Shown here one piece after another: positions 21,947 through 32,045 of a DNA stretch of 46,723 nt; positions within the stretch are counted from its first letter, which is position 1, and every line of letters starts with the position of its first letter. Source of the stretch: Trebouxia sp. TZW2008 (Eukaryota > Chlorophyta > Trebouxiophyceae > Trebouxiales > Trebouxiaceae); the NCBI GenBank assembly GCA_002118135.1, contig BDIU01000247.1, positions 1 to 46,723 of the forward strand. The letters run 5' to 3'. The position numbers and the translations under genes were made by a program. Below the pieces are notes generated by a model. The model saw only the letters and a program-made list of their open reading frames with translations. It made no database searches and was not told where the DNA came from.

Positions 21947-23415
21947 CTAGCGCTTGGCACCCTTGGGGCCAGCCTTGGGCATGACCTTTGTGGCCTTAGC
22001 ACCACCCTTGGGCTGAGATGCCTTCAGTGCCTGCTTGTCGGCCTTGCTCTTCTTCATGCGCTCCTTCACCTCACTGCAACACAATGCTGACTGACAATGC
22101 ATCTGTTTAAGGGCTTGTGCAACTGGATCACTGCAGCAACTGCATGTGTTGCAGATGAACATGGCAGGCATGATTTGACACGCACATTCAGGACAGCACG
22201 GGAAGCGTTTTGTACAGTGGCGTATGGCACGCGATCCTGGATATGTCAACAGTAGTTGCTCAATTGCCCATTGCCATTTGCCTTCACACCCAAGTCACAT
22301 GGTCCACTCCTGATGCAGATGTGAACTTGGAGATGAAGGCAGACTGACAGTCAGCAGTTGAGCTACTGCCCACGGCAGACCCTGAAGTGAGACTGTGAAA
22401 GTAACGCTTTCTGTGCCAGACCTGCCTGTAGCAGCTTGAAGTCAATTCCCCTTGGGAAGCCACTTCATATAACGCTATTCTTACTGTGGAAACAATGCAA
22501 ATGGGTGCTCAGAAAAGCAACACAGTTGCCATAGGACCTCTGAATGGAGACAGCTTGCTCTGGGTGCAACTTTCTTGGTAAGCAAAGCACTTGTGAACAA
22601 GGCAAATTGCTGTAGCATCAAACATCCAACAGTAGCTTTGAAGGCAAAGAGATGTACCGCAGAGCTGCCTCGCGAGAAGCCTTTCTCTGCTCTGGCTTCT
22701 CAGCCCGCCTCTTCTGCAACACCTCAATGGTGGCATTTCCAATGGGGCGCACGTTGCTCTTGTTCACTGACCTCCTCTTCTTACGGGCAACAACTGTGTC
22801 CAGATCCTGTTCAACAAGAAAATGTTTGTGAGCATGATGCCAAACTTTGGCAAAGGTTGCTGCATCTGCATGAGAAACACTTGCTGCCAACAAACTGAAT
22901 GGCTGTGTCAATCGCATCCCAAGTGCAGCCCTTGCTCAAATGTACATGTACTGGCAGGGTGATGCTGCCCATGCTGCAGGCATGTGTAGTCTGTGCTGAT
23001 GCTGACCTTTCTATGTTGCTTTCTGTATACTGTTGTCCATGCAATCTTGGCTGGCCTCTTCCTCTGGTGATACAATCGGCGAGCCTTTTTGTTGATGAAG
23101 AGGAATTGCTGCAATTGTAACAATCGATTCAGTAAGCTGTACTTGGCAGTACTCGAAAGACATCAAGCCGGTCTGCTGTTTCCGCCACAAGAAGAAAAGC
23201 TTCTTGAAAAAGAAGCATACCTGGCCGTCTGTCCTTACAAATATGATGCCTCTGCCGGGGTATATCCTCAGACCGCTGAAACGGCAAGTGGCAGTCCTGC
23301 ATATCGATCAATGTTAGGTCTATGCACTGCACACGCAGAGAAGAACTTCATGCTACGTCACGCAAGACCAAGCATGCGCGAGGACACAAGTTGTAGGAAC
23401 TTACTTGAGCACCAT
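21947..23415 (-). CDS. RPL24: 60S ribosomal protein eL24, 5 exons, 154 aa
   Basis: A component of the large cytosolic ribosomal subunit near the subunit interface. Exons: 23415-23405, 23296-23221, 23108-23007, 22806-22658, 22073-21947. Exon 1 carries only MVLK (11 bases). Then come TATCRFSGLRIYPGRG and FVRTDGQ (the eL24 zinc-ribbon-like N terminus, here with one Cys), FLFINKKARRLYHQRKRPAK with the conserved WTTVYRKQHRK, and the basic RPIGNATIEVLQKRRAEKPE region. A Lys/Ala-rich tail ends in KGAKR. The length is normal (about 155-165). Phases agree throughout. It is divergent from DNAI3. Confidence 0.95.
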
Positions 23416-23790
23416 GACTGCTGCGCGCTTCCGATGCACGCGACAAAGTCAAGAGAGCTCTGCAGACTGGCCGCCGAGGAGCTGTACGCCTGACCGTAAC
23501 TGTCAAAAAGAAGTTATAAGACAAAGAAGAACGCGGATCCTACAGCTTAGTCATGGCATGTGAGCGGTCATGTGCTGGGTCCAAACACAAAATTTGCTGA
23601 GCGATTTTGCGGGGCAAAGCCGATGCCAAGCATTACGCTGCCGCATTGTGTCTGTCACTGATCATTGCAAATTCAGCAGCTTGGGTTCGAAAAGTTTCGA
23701 TCATGTCGGAGGTTCAGCAGGCAAGCTTTGCTTGAAGTAAGATTCTGCATTTGCAGCACTGTACACGCTCTCACGCAGTCTCCAAACGCT
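23416..23790. promoter_or_regulatory. Divergent 5' interval, eL24 and DNAI3
   Basis: 375 bp between the two start codons. It should drive a constitutive ribosomal gene on one side and a motility gene on the other. I see no TATA box or recognisable motif. If the two are regulated differently, the interval must contain an insulating or direction-specific element. Confidence 0.35.
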
Positions 23791-26700
23791 ATGCAGGCGG
23801 ACGACGCAGCAGTAGCAGGCACAAACGCGGCTGAAGAGGCTGATGTGCCAGACGCACCGTTGCCACTGCCATATGTGCTCGACAACGATGTCAAGCGTCC
23901 TCTTCCTGGTGTACAGTCTGTGTTTCTCACAGGTACAGGCGTGTAATTTTGCAGCGCATCAAGCATGCTGAGATTGGCAGCACCAGACATGGCTTTGCAA
24001 TGCAGGCACGACTCTTGGACTGGTGGGTGTGGATGAGGCGCTTGCAGCGCAAGCTGGAGCTGCAGTACCTATGACATATGTGAGCAAAGAGAAGCTTACC
24101 AAGGATATGCAATTCAGAGGGGCTATTTCTGATTTTCATCCCATCAAGGAGCACATCATCAACTCAGACTACGATCCTCTCTTGCTCCGTGGCAATCCCG
24201 ACGATCTGTATGGCGATGGCAACAACTTTGAGGTGAGTTTAGCTGCATTGATCTGCATCTGCACAGTTGATGCTTCTGCCTCCAGTTGTCAGTCTCAGCT
24301 GACCAGGCTGCACCAAACACAATCTGATTGGGCTCGCAATGACTGTGCTCAAGCTGTCTGCTATTGTGCAGCTTGCCACATCAAGGTCAGCTGCTGAGAT
24401 CTGGGAGTACATTGACGCTGAGACAGAGAGGCGGCGGCAGAAAGCAGAGTCTGCTGTCTCAGAGCAGAAGGCTGCCAAAGCTCTGCCTCCATCTAAGAGG
24501 TCTTGGGCTGCTCGCCCTTGGCAGTGCCTGGTGAGCTCAATAGCTCTTGTCCTTCTGTAAAAGCAGCCTTGTGCAAGACGACAAAGATCCACAGCAGTCA
24601 GCCAAAGCAGGGAGAAGCAGTCACAAATATTGGAGCAACAGCAGCATGCATGCTGTGGTCACTCAGACAGCACATGCACAGTGAGTAGGCAGCCTGGCAG
24701 CCAGATGACACAGCATCCTCAGCAAAAGGACATGCGTCTTTCCACTAACCTTGCCAGATGCAACAACAGACAGTAGCTAGACCATTGAGGTCGCAAGTTA
24801 GGAGCTGTGCGTGTCTATACAGAAGCTGTGCTTGTCTGTAGCTGCAGGGCAATGCCAGCTGCTCAAATGTGTGTTTGTCAGAGCTTACCAGCTGCAAATG
24901 CAAATGTATGATGCCACCTCATAATGAAGACATGCAGCAAAGCCTTGAGTAGCAGTCCAGCAGCAACTGTCACCTGCACTTTGCAGCAAGAGATGCACAT
25001 AAGCAAAATTTTGGAAGCAGCTTGTCTTTCACCAGCTCCTGAAGCTTACATGTGAGCAGGGTTGACAAGTCCTGTGCCACACACACCTAAGACCTTTGCT
25101 GTAATTTGTACCATTATGATATTACGATCATGATTGACAAGGCAGTGATGCAGAGCTAGGAAAGGTAGCAGTCATGTGACGTTGCAGCTTGTCTTGTGTC
25201 CGCTGCTGCACTTGATGTGGGCCTTGCATGACAGCATGCCTGACAAGTATGCTGATTTGACAACTTGCATTGTCCCAGACTTTCCAGCTCGACATGAGCC
25301 TTATACCTCAGCATCTTTGGCAGGGCAGTGATGCAGAGCTGGAACAGGCGGCAGTCACATCACACAGGCCTGCCAGCTTGCAGTGTACCCACTGTTACCC
25401 TTGACGTGAGCCTTACACATCAGCATGCTTGACAAGACTTGTGCCATACTTAGCGTGTGCTCTGAAATGTGTCACATTTGTTACATTGTTGCTGTGCTTG
25501 ACAGGGCAGTGATGCAGAGCTGGAAGAGGCGGCTGTCACGTCTCACAGGCCCGCTTGTGTGATGCTGGCCCAGCAGCCGCGCCGCGCCTTCCACCAGCTG
25601 TGCAACCTGACAGACAAGGATTCCAGTGAGCTGTGGAACAGCAGCCACATGGAGTGCCGGCCCTTCAAGGACCCCACCTATGACCTGCGTCGCTTGGAGC
25701 AGGACATGGCCATACAAGCTGTGCCCCTCACCCAGGACCTTGCCATTCAGGCCACCCCTGCTAGGGTCAGCCGCCAAGCTATCCTGTTTGTGTGGCTGCA
25801 TGCCACATTGATTCAACCATCTTGATGCCATACCGAGGACTCAGCTTTGCAAGCTGCACATTCATTGACACATGACAAGGCACAAGACAGCCTTTGTACA
25901 ATACTTCTATGCTCTGTGCTCCCTCAGATCAACTCTCTGCTGGACATGGCAAGACAAGCCAATCAAAATGTGAAGTGCCGGAGATAGCATTGATCAGGCA
26001 TGCACAACATATAGCCCCTATGGCCAAGATCCGCAAACAGAGGAAAAGCAGAAGAATTGCATCTGGATAAGCTGCAGCATACTGTCATAATGGCAGGTGG
26101 CCAGGGTGCTGTGCAAACAGAGCATCTCAGCTCAGCTTTGCCATACTGGTGCAGGCAGTGCCTGGATCCACACAGTATGAGGCACGCAGCCTGAGTGAGC
26201 AGGACAAGGAGAATTTGCTGACATCTGAGGCTGTGGCCCTCTTCCTGGAGAAGGTCTGGCCCAGGTCAGCAGCCTCGCATTAGACATTCTGTCAAAACGT
26301 GTCCAATACATATCAGATCAATGACGAAAGAACTCACAGCTGACCTAAAGCGAGGCAGGAGCTGTTGATGCTGCAACAAGCATGCTATGCATGATTCCTG
26401 CAGCAAAGAATTGGTCCTTGGTGCACATGCAAAATTATTGTTTGACTTCTTGTACCACTCACAATATTGTTGCTCATATGCGCTAGTGTCTACAAGCAGA
26501 ATACCATGCACCTGGGTCCTGCCCACCCAATGCACAATCTGAATGACTGAAAACTGAAGCGCCGAGCCAGCCTGCTACAGCATGACAGCAAACAAGGATG
26601 TGGCCACAGCCTCGCCCTGTCTTGCAGGTGTGATGAGGCACTGCAGCAGAATGAGGTGACCAACATCTTTGAAGATGACTTTGCATTCCTGGGTGATGAT

Positions 26701-29700
26701 GACAGCGGCACTGGCAACCGCAAGGAGAACACCATTTCAGAGTACCAGTCCTTCACAGACTTGCAGCATAGCAAGGGCAAAGCAGTCTCTGCCATCCACT
26801 GGCTGCCTCACAGAAAGGTCAGCAACCCTTTGACAGAGGCCTCAACAGCCTTCACGTAGTCCCGATGGCATGCAATGTTTGGTATTGTTTGCCCTCACGC
26901 TTGGCAGAAGTGAGCAGTACGGGTTACATGAAGCAAGCAGCAGTACCCATGTGAACAGATGGGATTGAATCTTCTGTGTCACCTCTATTATGCCTGCTGC
27001 GCACTTGTCTGAGCAAATTGTAATGGGTCACGGTTGCAGTATATGCAGACAAGCTGACGTATTTGTGCATGACGCGTTGCAAGCCCAGTTTGTGATATGC
27101 AGAGACCATACTGATCATACACATCAGAGTTGACAAGCTACAATGCCCCGCGTCCAGCACTCGGTTGAGTCTGCAGAGCTGGCATTCTAAACATGGGTTG
27201 TGTGCTTGACAGGGGGTGGTGGCAGTGGCCTGCACAGACCCTCAGTCCTTCAACCACAGGGTGGACGCCATGGGGGGTGCTCCAGCAGCCCACGCTGTGT
27301 TGGTCTGGAATTTCAGGGACCCCATCCACCCTGAGCTAGTTCTGGAGTCCCCGTATGAGGTGTTCTGCTTTGAGAGCAATCCCTTGCAGCCTGAAGTCAT
27401 TGTTGGGGGCTGCTACAATGGCCAGATCATCATGTGGGACACTGCTAGCCAGGAGGTAAACTCTTTGCTTCTTTGTGCATGACAGTGCAAGTGCTGGGAC
27501 TTTGTATAACTTGTTGCGTTGCATATTGCAGCCTGGTAGGGCCCTTGTTTTTTGCATCCTGCTGACTGTTGCAGGCATGATGCCGACTTCTGTTTGCCAT
27601 TAAATTGTAATCTGGACAGCTTTCATCAGCATTGAGCAGGGACCCCTTGCTGGGTCAAGACCCATATTTGCAGCAAGGCTGACTAGGTTTCTGGTGTCCA
27701 AATATGCCGCTGAACAGCAGTCAAATGCCAATCAAGGGTCAGTCAAGGATCTGCACATTGCAGGAGCGCATTGCTCACTCTCGGAGCTCTGCTGATGAGG
27801 GGCGGAGTGGCAAGGAGGAGGGGGGTGAGGACAGAGGCCAAACAGCTGTAGTGAAGGGCAGTCACCTCTCCCTTGTGGACGCCAGCCACACCACCTGTGT
27901 CACAGACCTGCACTGGCTGCCTGGCATGGTCTTCACCAGGGATGGCCGACCGCCAACTGCCTCCAAGGTCTTGCTTCTCTGCCTATGCAGCCATGCACCC
28001 CTTCTGTTGCCTGACATATGTGACTGATATTCTCCATGGTGTATGCCACCTTCGTCTGCGCGTCCATTCCATGACTGAACATGTCCTGTACATTATTTGC
28101 CACTCGCATGTGCATGCTTTTGCCATGACTGCACCTATGACAATCCAAAGGCGTCCAAAGCGCTACAGCCAGCTGTTCAAGCACACACAGTTGGACACAG
28201 GCAAGTCTGCACCTGTGGCAATTCTGCACGGCTTGATGCATGTTTGCTTGAGTCATTGCATCTCCTACGTGCTACCATAGCATACAACCCAAAGCTAGAA
28301 TTCTCCTGGGTCAGTGCATGCTGGGGCCTTATGCAGCTTCTAGATCTGCTCACAGCAGTCACACAATTTCTCGGGTTGTCACTTGCTGAGTGTGTAACAT
28401 CAAGTGAAACAAGACAATGCATTTTCAGGGAGGGCAACAACAGATCTGATGGGTACATTGCCTGAGACTGACTGCCTGTGAAGATTTGGAAACTGATAGA
28501 TCTGATTGGCGTCTGAGCCTGTTTGTTGACTGGGATTTTCATCAGCCATGTTTTGCTCACAGGTTGCAGAAGCGCCCAAGCCTGGCGGCCGGGAGTGCAA
28601 CTTTTTTGCCACTACTGCTGGGGATGGCCGCATCATGTTCTGGGACATGCGAGTGGGCTACAACAGGAGAAAGGTCAAAAGGTACTTCAGCTCTCAAGCA
28701 TGCCTCAAACTGAGCGCATGATCAGTGTATGCTGAGGGTGTTGCGTGCAAATTGCAAACAACACCCTCAGCAATTTGCATGTCAACATGCATCATTGCCA
28801 GTGAGATGCAGCTGTAGGAGAGCTTCAATAGACTCAAGGTGATACGCAGCTGCGCACGCGACAGCAACAAGATGCCCCGCAAAGTAAAAGCTAAATCACC
28901 TGCTTGACGTTAGCAACAACACACTACAGATGAAATTAGAAATGTGCCAAGCAATGAGCAGCAAGGGAATTGCCTACTGTCAAAAGGCACAATAGACTGC
29001 GCTAATCAACATGAGCACAAAAGCTTCAAAAACGATGCCCATAATGCTGTTTGTGGCTGCTGTACGTGACTGTCAAAGTATGTGAATGAGTCACTAGCGC
29101 TCCTGACTGCTGTGCATTGTGCTGCAGGGAGCGTGAAGATGAGGAGGTGGAATGGAAGCCAACATGTGTGGTGCACCTTACACGACCTGAAGGGGGGGAC
29201 TTGGGTGCCCTGCGCACCTGCTTCAACCTGAAGGACACCCTTAAGACCACCTTCTTTGTGGGCAGCTCAGATGGGGAGCTAGTATATGCTGACTGGATCA
29301 AGCCTGAAGTAAGCTTATGCCTGCCTTTTGAGAATGTTAGCGCCATGCGCTGTCGTACGCACTATAAGCTATGGCATAACTGTGTCTCAAGACAGCCCCG
29401 ACCAGCAGGTTCTGCATACTGACTGGATCCTGAGGCCCAAGGTCAGTTGGTGCATGCAGGCCTGCTGATTATTGCGGCTGACTCAGTCCTGTCAGGAATT
29501 GAGTACATTTCCATCCCCGTCTTGCCATGGTCATGCTTGCTATTGGTCTTCTCGCAGACATAATGGCAGGCTGAGCACACACTGTTCAATGCACTGCAAG
29601 GTGGTGATGCAATGTCATTGTTGATGCTTGCACTGTCAAGTCGCCTCTTGTCAAGTAACACTAGATAGTAACAAGCCAAACAGTGTTGACAGGCAGGCTG

Positions 29701-31449
29701 GTTGGTGTATCGTCATGCATCAGGACATGTTGCACAACATGGCATCAGGACATGGTGCACAACATGGCATCAGGACATGGTGCACCACATGGCATCAGGC
29801 TGGCAATGCTGCAGGGAGAGGAGCATCCTGACTACAGCAAGGCATGTGTGAGGGCGCACAACGGCGCCATCATCAGTTTGCAGCGCTCTCCCTTCTTTGA
29901 GGATGTCATTCTGAGTGTTGGGGACTGGAGCCTGGGGCTGTGGAAGGAGGGGCAACACCAGGCGGCCCTCTTCACCTCCCCCCATGCTCCTGCCCCCTAC
30001 ACTGCAGGCTGCTGGAGCCCCACCCGCCCAGGTGGGCTCACCCTAAACTTTGTGCCGTACATGATACATGCCCTCATTCAGAGTGGATCAAACTGGCATC
30101 ACAAGCAGCGCAATAGTGGCTGCAGTGCCTGATCTTGTTACTATAACTGTTTTGCCAAATGTTGCAGGAGTTGCCACAATCATCTTCATCATCACAGGTA
30201 CCACTGCCATTGTCATCATCAGCACACTTGTTGTCATTACCACCAGCATTGCCATCTCCATTACTATCATCGGTGTTATCACCATATGAAGGGTGTATGT
30301 GATGGTGGCAGGGGTGATATATGTGGCTCGAGCAGACGGGGTGGTGGAGGTATGGGACCTACTGGACCGAAGCCATGAACCCAGCATGACAGCAGCCCCC
30401 TGTACCACCCCTATCACCTGCCTCTCCTTCAGCCCTGCAGGCGCCCCTGCTGCACAAGGGGGGCGCTCTGTCCAGCAGCTCTTAGCCATAGGAGATGGTG
30501 CGGGAGTGTTGCACATCATGGACCTGCCACGCAACTTGCGGCGGCGCGTGCCCAGCGAGGTGAACACCATGCAGGCCTTCCTACAGCGCCAGCTGGCTCG
30601 CCTAGTCTACCTGCAGGCCTGCAAGCCCCGCCGCGCCCGCCTCCTCCAGGTAACCCCCTCTCAACACTGTATGCATGAGACACCTTTGCATTGCAGACAC
30701 CGTTTTCTCATTACGGGAAGCAGTATGAGGCAGCAATTCTCTGTGCCTGTGTTGGTCATATATGCGTGACAGCTTCAGCACCCACATCTAGCTTGCTGTA
30801 AACTGCAACCTTATTTGCTTGCAGCGTACACTGCAAGTTTTTTGCCTTTGTGACAAGCTCAAACTCATCAGCAGAAAACAACAATTCCTTCCTGCATCTC
30901 TTGCGTTGGTGACACTGTTTTGCCCAGTACTGTTTGACTGTGCAGGAGCACCAGGAAAGACAGAAGATTGCTGAGGAAGAGCGGGAAGCAGCTGCACAAG
31001 CAGCAGCACAAGCAGCTGCCAATAGTGCAGCTGCTGCTGGAGAGCCTGTCAACCCTGGTTCAGTCAGTTTGCCCTCGCGACATGTCAACAAGGTCAGCAA
31101 GCTTGATGCATCTTTGCAGGCAGATCACTTGTGTTGTGTGGATTTGATGATGCCGTCAATTGCACTGTTGTCAATGTGTTGGCTTACCACCACCAAACAC
31201 CCCTTCAACTTCTCCTGTCAAAAAGCAGCACAAACACATGCTGTTGTCAGAGCAGTGACACTGCAACTTGCAACAGCTGTTGCTGGCTCACTGTTGGCCA
31301 GTCTAACCATTCAGAACCTTGAAACCCCTCAAGTGTCATACGTGATGATGCAGGACATTGATGAGAAGGCTGAGGAGGCTTACAGGAAGATGGAGGAGGC
31401 GTTCAGAGTACAATTAGGATTGACGCAAGAAAGTGTAGCAGTCACGTAG
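23791..31449 (+). CDS. DNAI3: Axonemal inner-arm dynein intermediate chain, DNAI3/WDR63 (Chlamydomonas IC140) family, 14 exons, about 877 aa
   Basis: A WD-repeat intermediate chain of the two-headed inner dynein arm (I1/f) of motile cilia. Exons: 23791-23932, 24006-24232, 24372-24530, 25505-25765, 26155-26264, 26628-26817, 27213-27455, 27764-27967, 28563-28681, 29128-29308, 29815-30031, 30312-30649, 30946-31092, 31354-31449; all phases agree. Family landmarks in order: ISDFHPIKE, EALQQNEVTNIFEDD, EYQSFTDLQ, AIHWLP, LVWNFRDPIHPELVLESP, GGCYNGQIIMWD, TDLHWLPG, AGDGRIMFWD, FFVGSSDGELVYADW, LQRSPFFEDVILSVGDW, GVVEVWDLLDRSHEPS, and an Ala/Glu coiled-coil tail. Length is close to human WDR63. The exon 4 start has two decayed upstream copies, and an in-frame 33-base exon-like copy of the exon 10 end lies at 29409-29441. 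The start is the first ATG in frame with the conserved region. Confidence 0.93.
25141..25370 (+). repeat. Two upstream copies of the DNAI3 exon 4 start
   Basis: The words GGCAGTGATGCAGAGCT followed by a Glu/Ala-type stretch occur at 25141, 25324 and 25505. Only the last is the true exon start (GSDAELEEAAVTSH). Spacings are 183 and 181 bp. The copy at 25324 reads GSDAELEQAAVTSHRPAS; the copy at 25141 meets TAG after five codons. Shared flanking words (GTGAGCCTTACAC/GAGCCTTATACC, then CAGCAT) show that intron sequence was copied too. Confidence 0.9.
28731..28771. repeat. Perfect 13-bp inverted repeat (hairpin) in a DNAI3 intron
   Basis: Arms GCTGAGGGTGTTG (28731-28743) and CAACACCCTCAGC (28759-28771) are exact reverse complements separated by 15 bases. 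The hairpin would form in the pre-mRNA between exons 9 and 10, about 50 bases after the exon 9 donor. Confidence 0.85.
29409..29441 (+). other. Possible 33-base cassette exon (echo of the DNAI3 exon 10 end)
   Basis: An AG-flanked, GT-flanked segment encodes VLHTDWILRPK, resembling the true exon 10 end VYADWIKPE. It is 33 bases long and both neighbouring junctions are phase 0, so inclusion would add 11 residues without shifting frame. It may be a relic of exon duplication or a real optional exon. Confidence 0.4.
29718..29799. repeat. 25-bp minisatellite, 3.3 copies
   Basis: Near-identical units CATCAGGACATGGTGCACAA + CATGG begin at 29718, 29743 and 29768, with a partial fourth at 29793. The array ends just before the acceptor of DNAI3 exon 11. 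Confidence 0.9.
30177..30290. repeat. Imperfect CAT/CAY trinucleotide-rich tract
   Basis: A decayed ATC/CAT-type simple repeat in the DNAI3 intron before exon 12. Long open frames on both strands through it are translations of the repeat. Confidence 0.6.
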
Positions 31450-32045
31450 CAGGATGCCAGCAGTCAAGACTGTGTCCAGTGTCAGTCGTTGGTTATGTGT
31501 ATGTTTTTGTTAGCTATGGTCATTGTCCGAGCGGTCCATTCACCCAGCCCACTCACTATGGTTTTCCGAGCTCAACTTATGCAGTACCTCTTACATTGCC
31601 GAAGCCACGCACACAAATGCAATGCAGCCAGTCCACATTTGCATGCGTTCTGAAATTGTCTCTAAACACTGTCATCTGTTATTGGCAAGTTGCTTCATGA
31701 AATAACGACTGCTGCTATCGGAGTGAAAATCAACTTTTGACTTTACTATACATTGCACAGTGATTTGAACCTGAGCTGGCTTCACGTGTGTTGCACAAGG
31801 ACTACTGTACTTGACATCGACAAGCTGTCATAATTGTGCATGATCAGGTGTGAGCTAGGCGGCTCCATACAATGACAGCTGCCACTGCAAGGGCGGCAGC
31901 AGCAACTACAGCAATGGATATTTTGGGTCTGGGAGCATCTGCAGGTTTTGCAGATTTTGTGCTGGCTCCAGGCAGCTGCAACTTCAACCTGCATACACCT
32001 CAGTCATTTGGTACGCTGCAACCAACTCAACAGCTGCATCACGAA
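31450..32045. other. Convergent 3' regions, no gene seen
   Basis: Spacer between the stop codons of DNAI3 (plus) and HCAR (minus); presumably both 3' untranslated regions. A 70-codon Ala-rich plus-strand frame at 31872-32084 has no recognisable motif and overlaps the HCAR 3' end. Confidence 0.4.

Noticed and set aside
23089..23493. 134-codon plus-strand open frame
   Set aside because: Antisense to eL24 exons 1-3, whose homology is unambiguous.
25505..25765. Reading the repeated exon starts upstream of DNAI3 exon 4 as three genuine exons
   Set aside because: The copy at 25141 has an early stop and neither upstream copy has a donor that would keep phase into exon 4.
30088..30570. 160-codon minus-strand open frame rich in Met/Val/Thr
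   Set aside because: Translation of the CAT-rich repeat and the antisense of DNAI3 exon 12.
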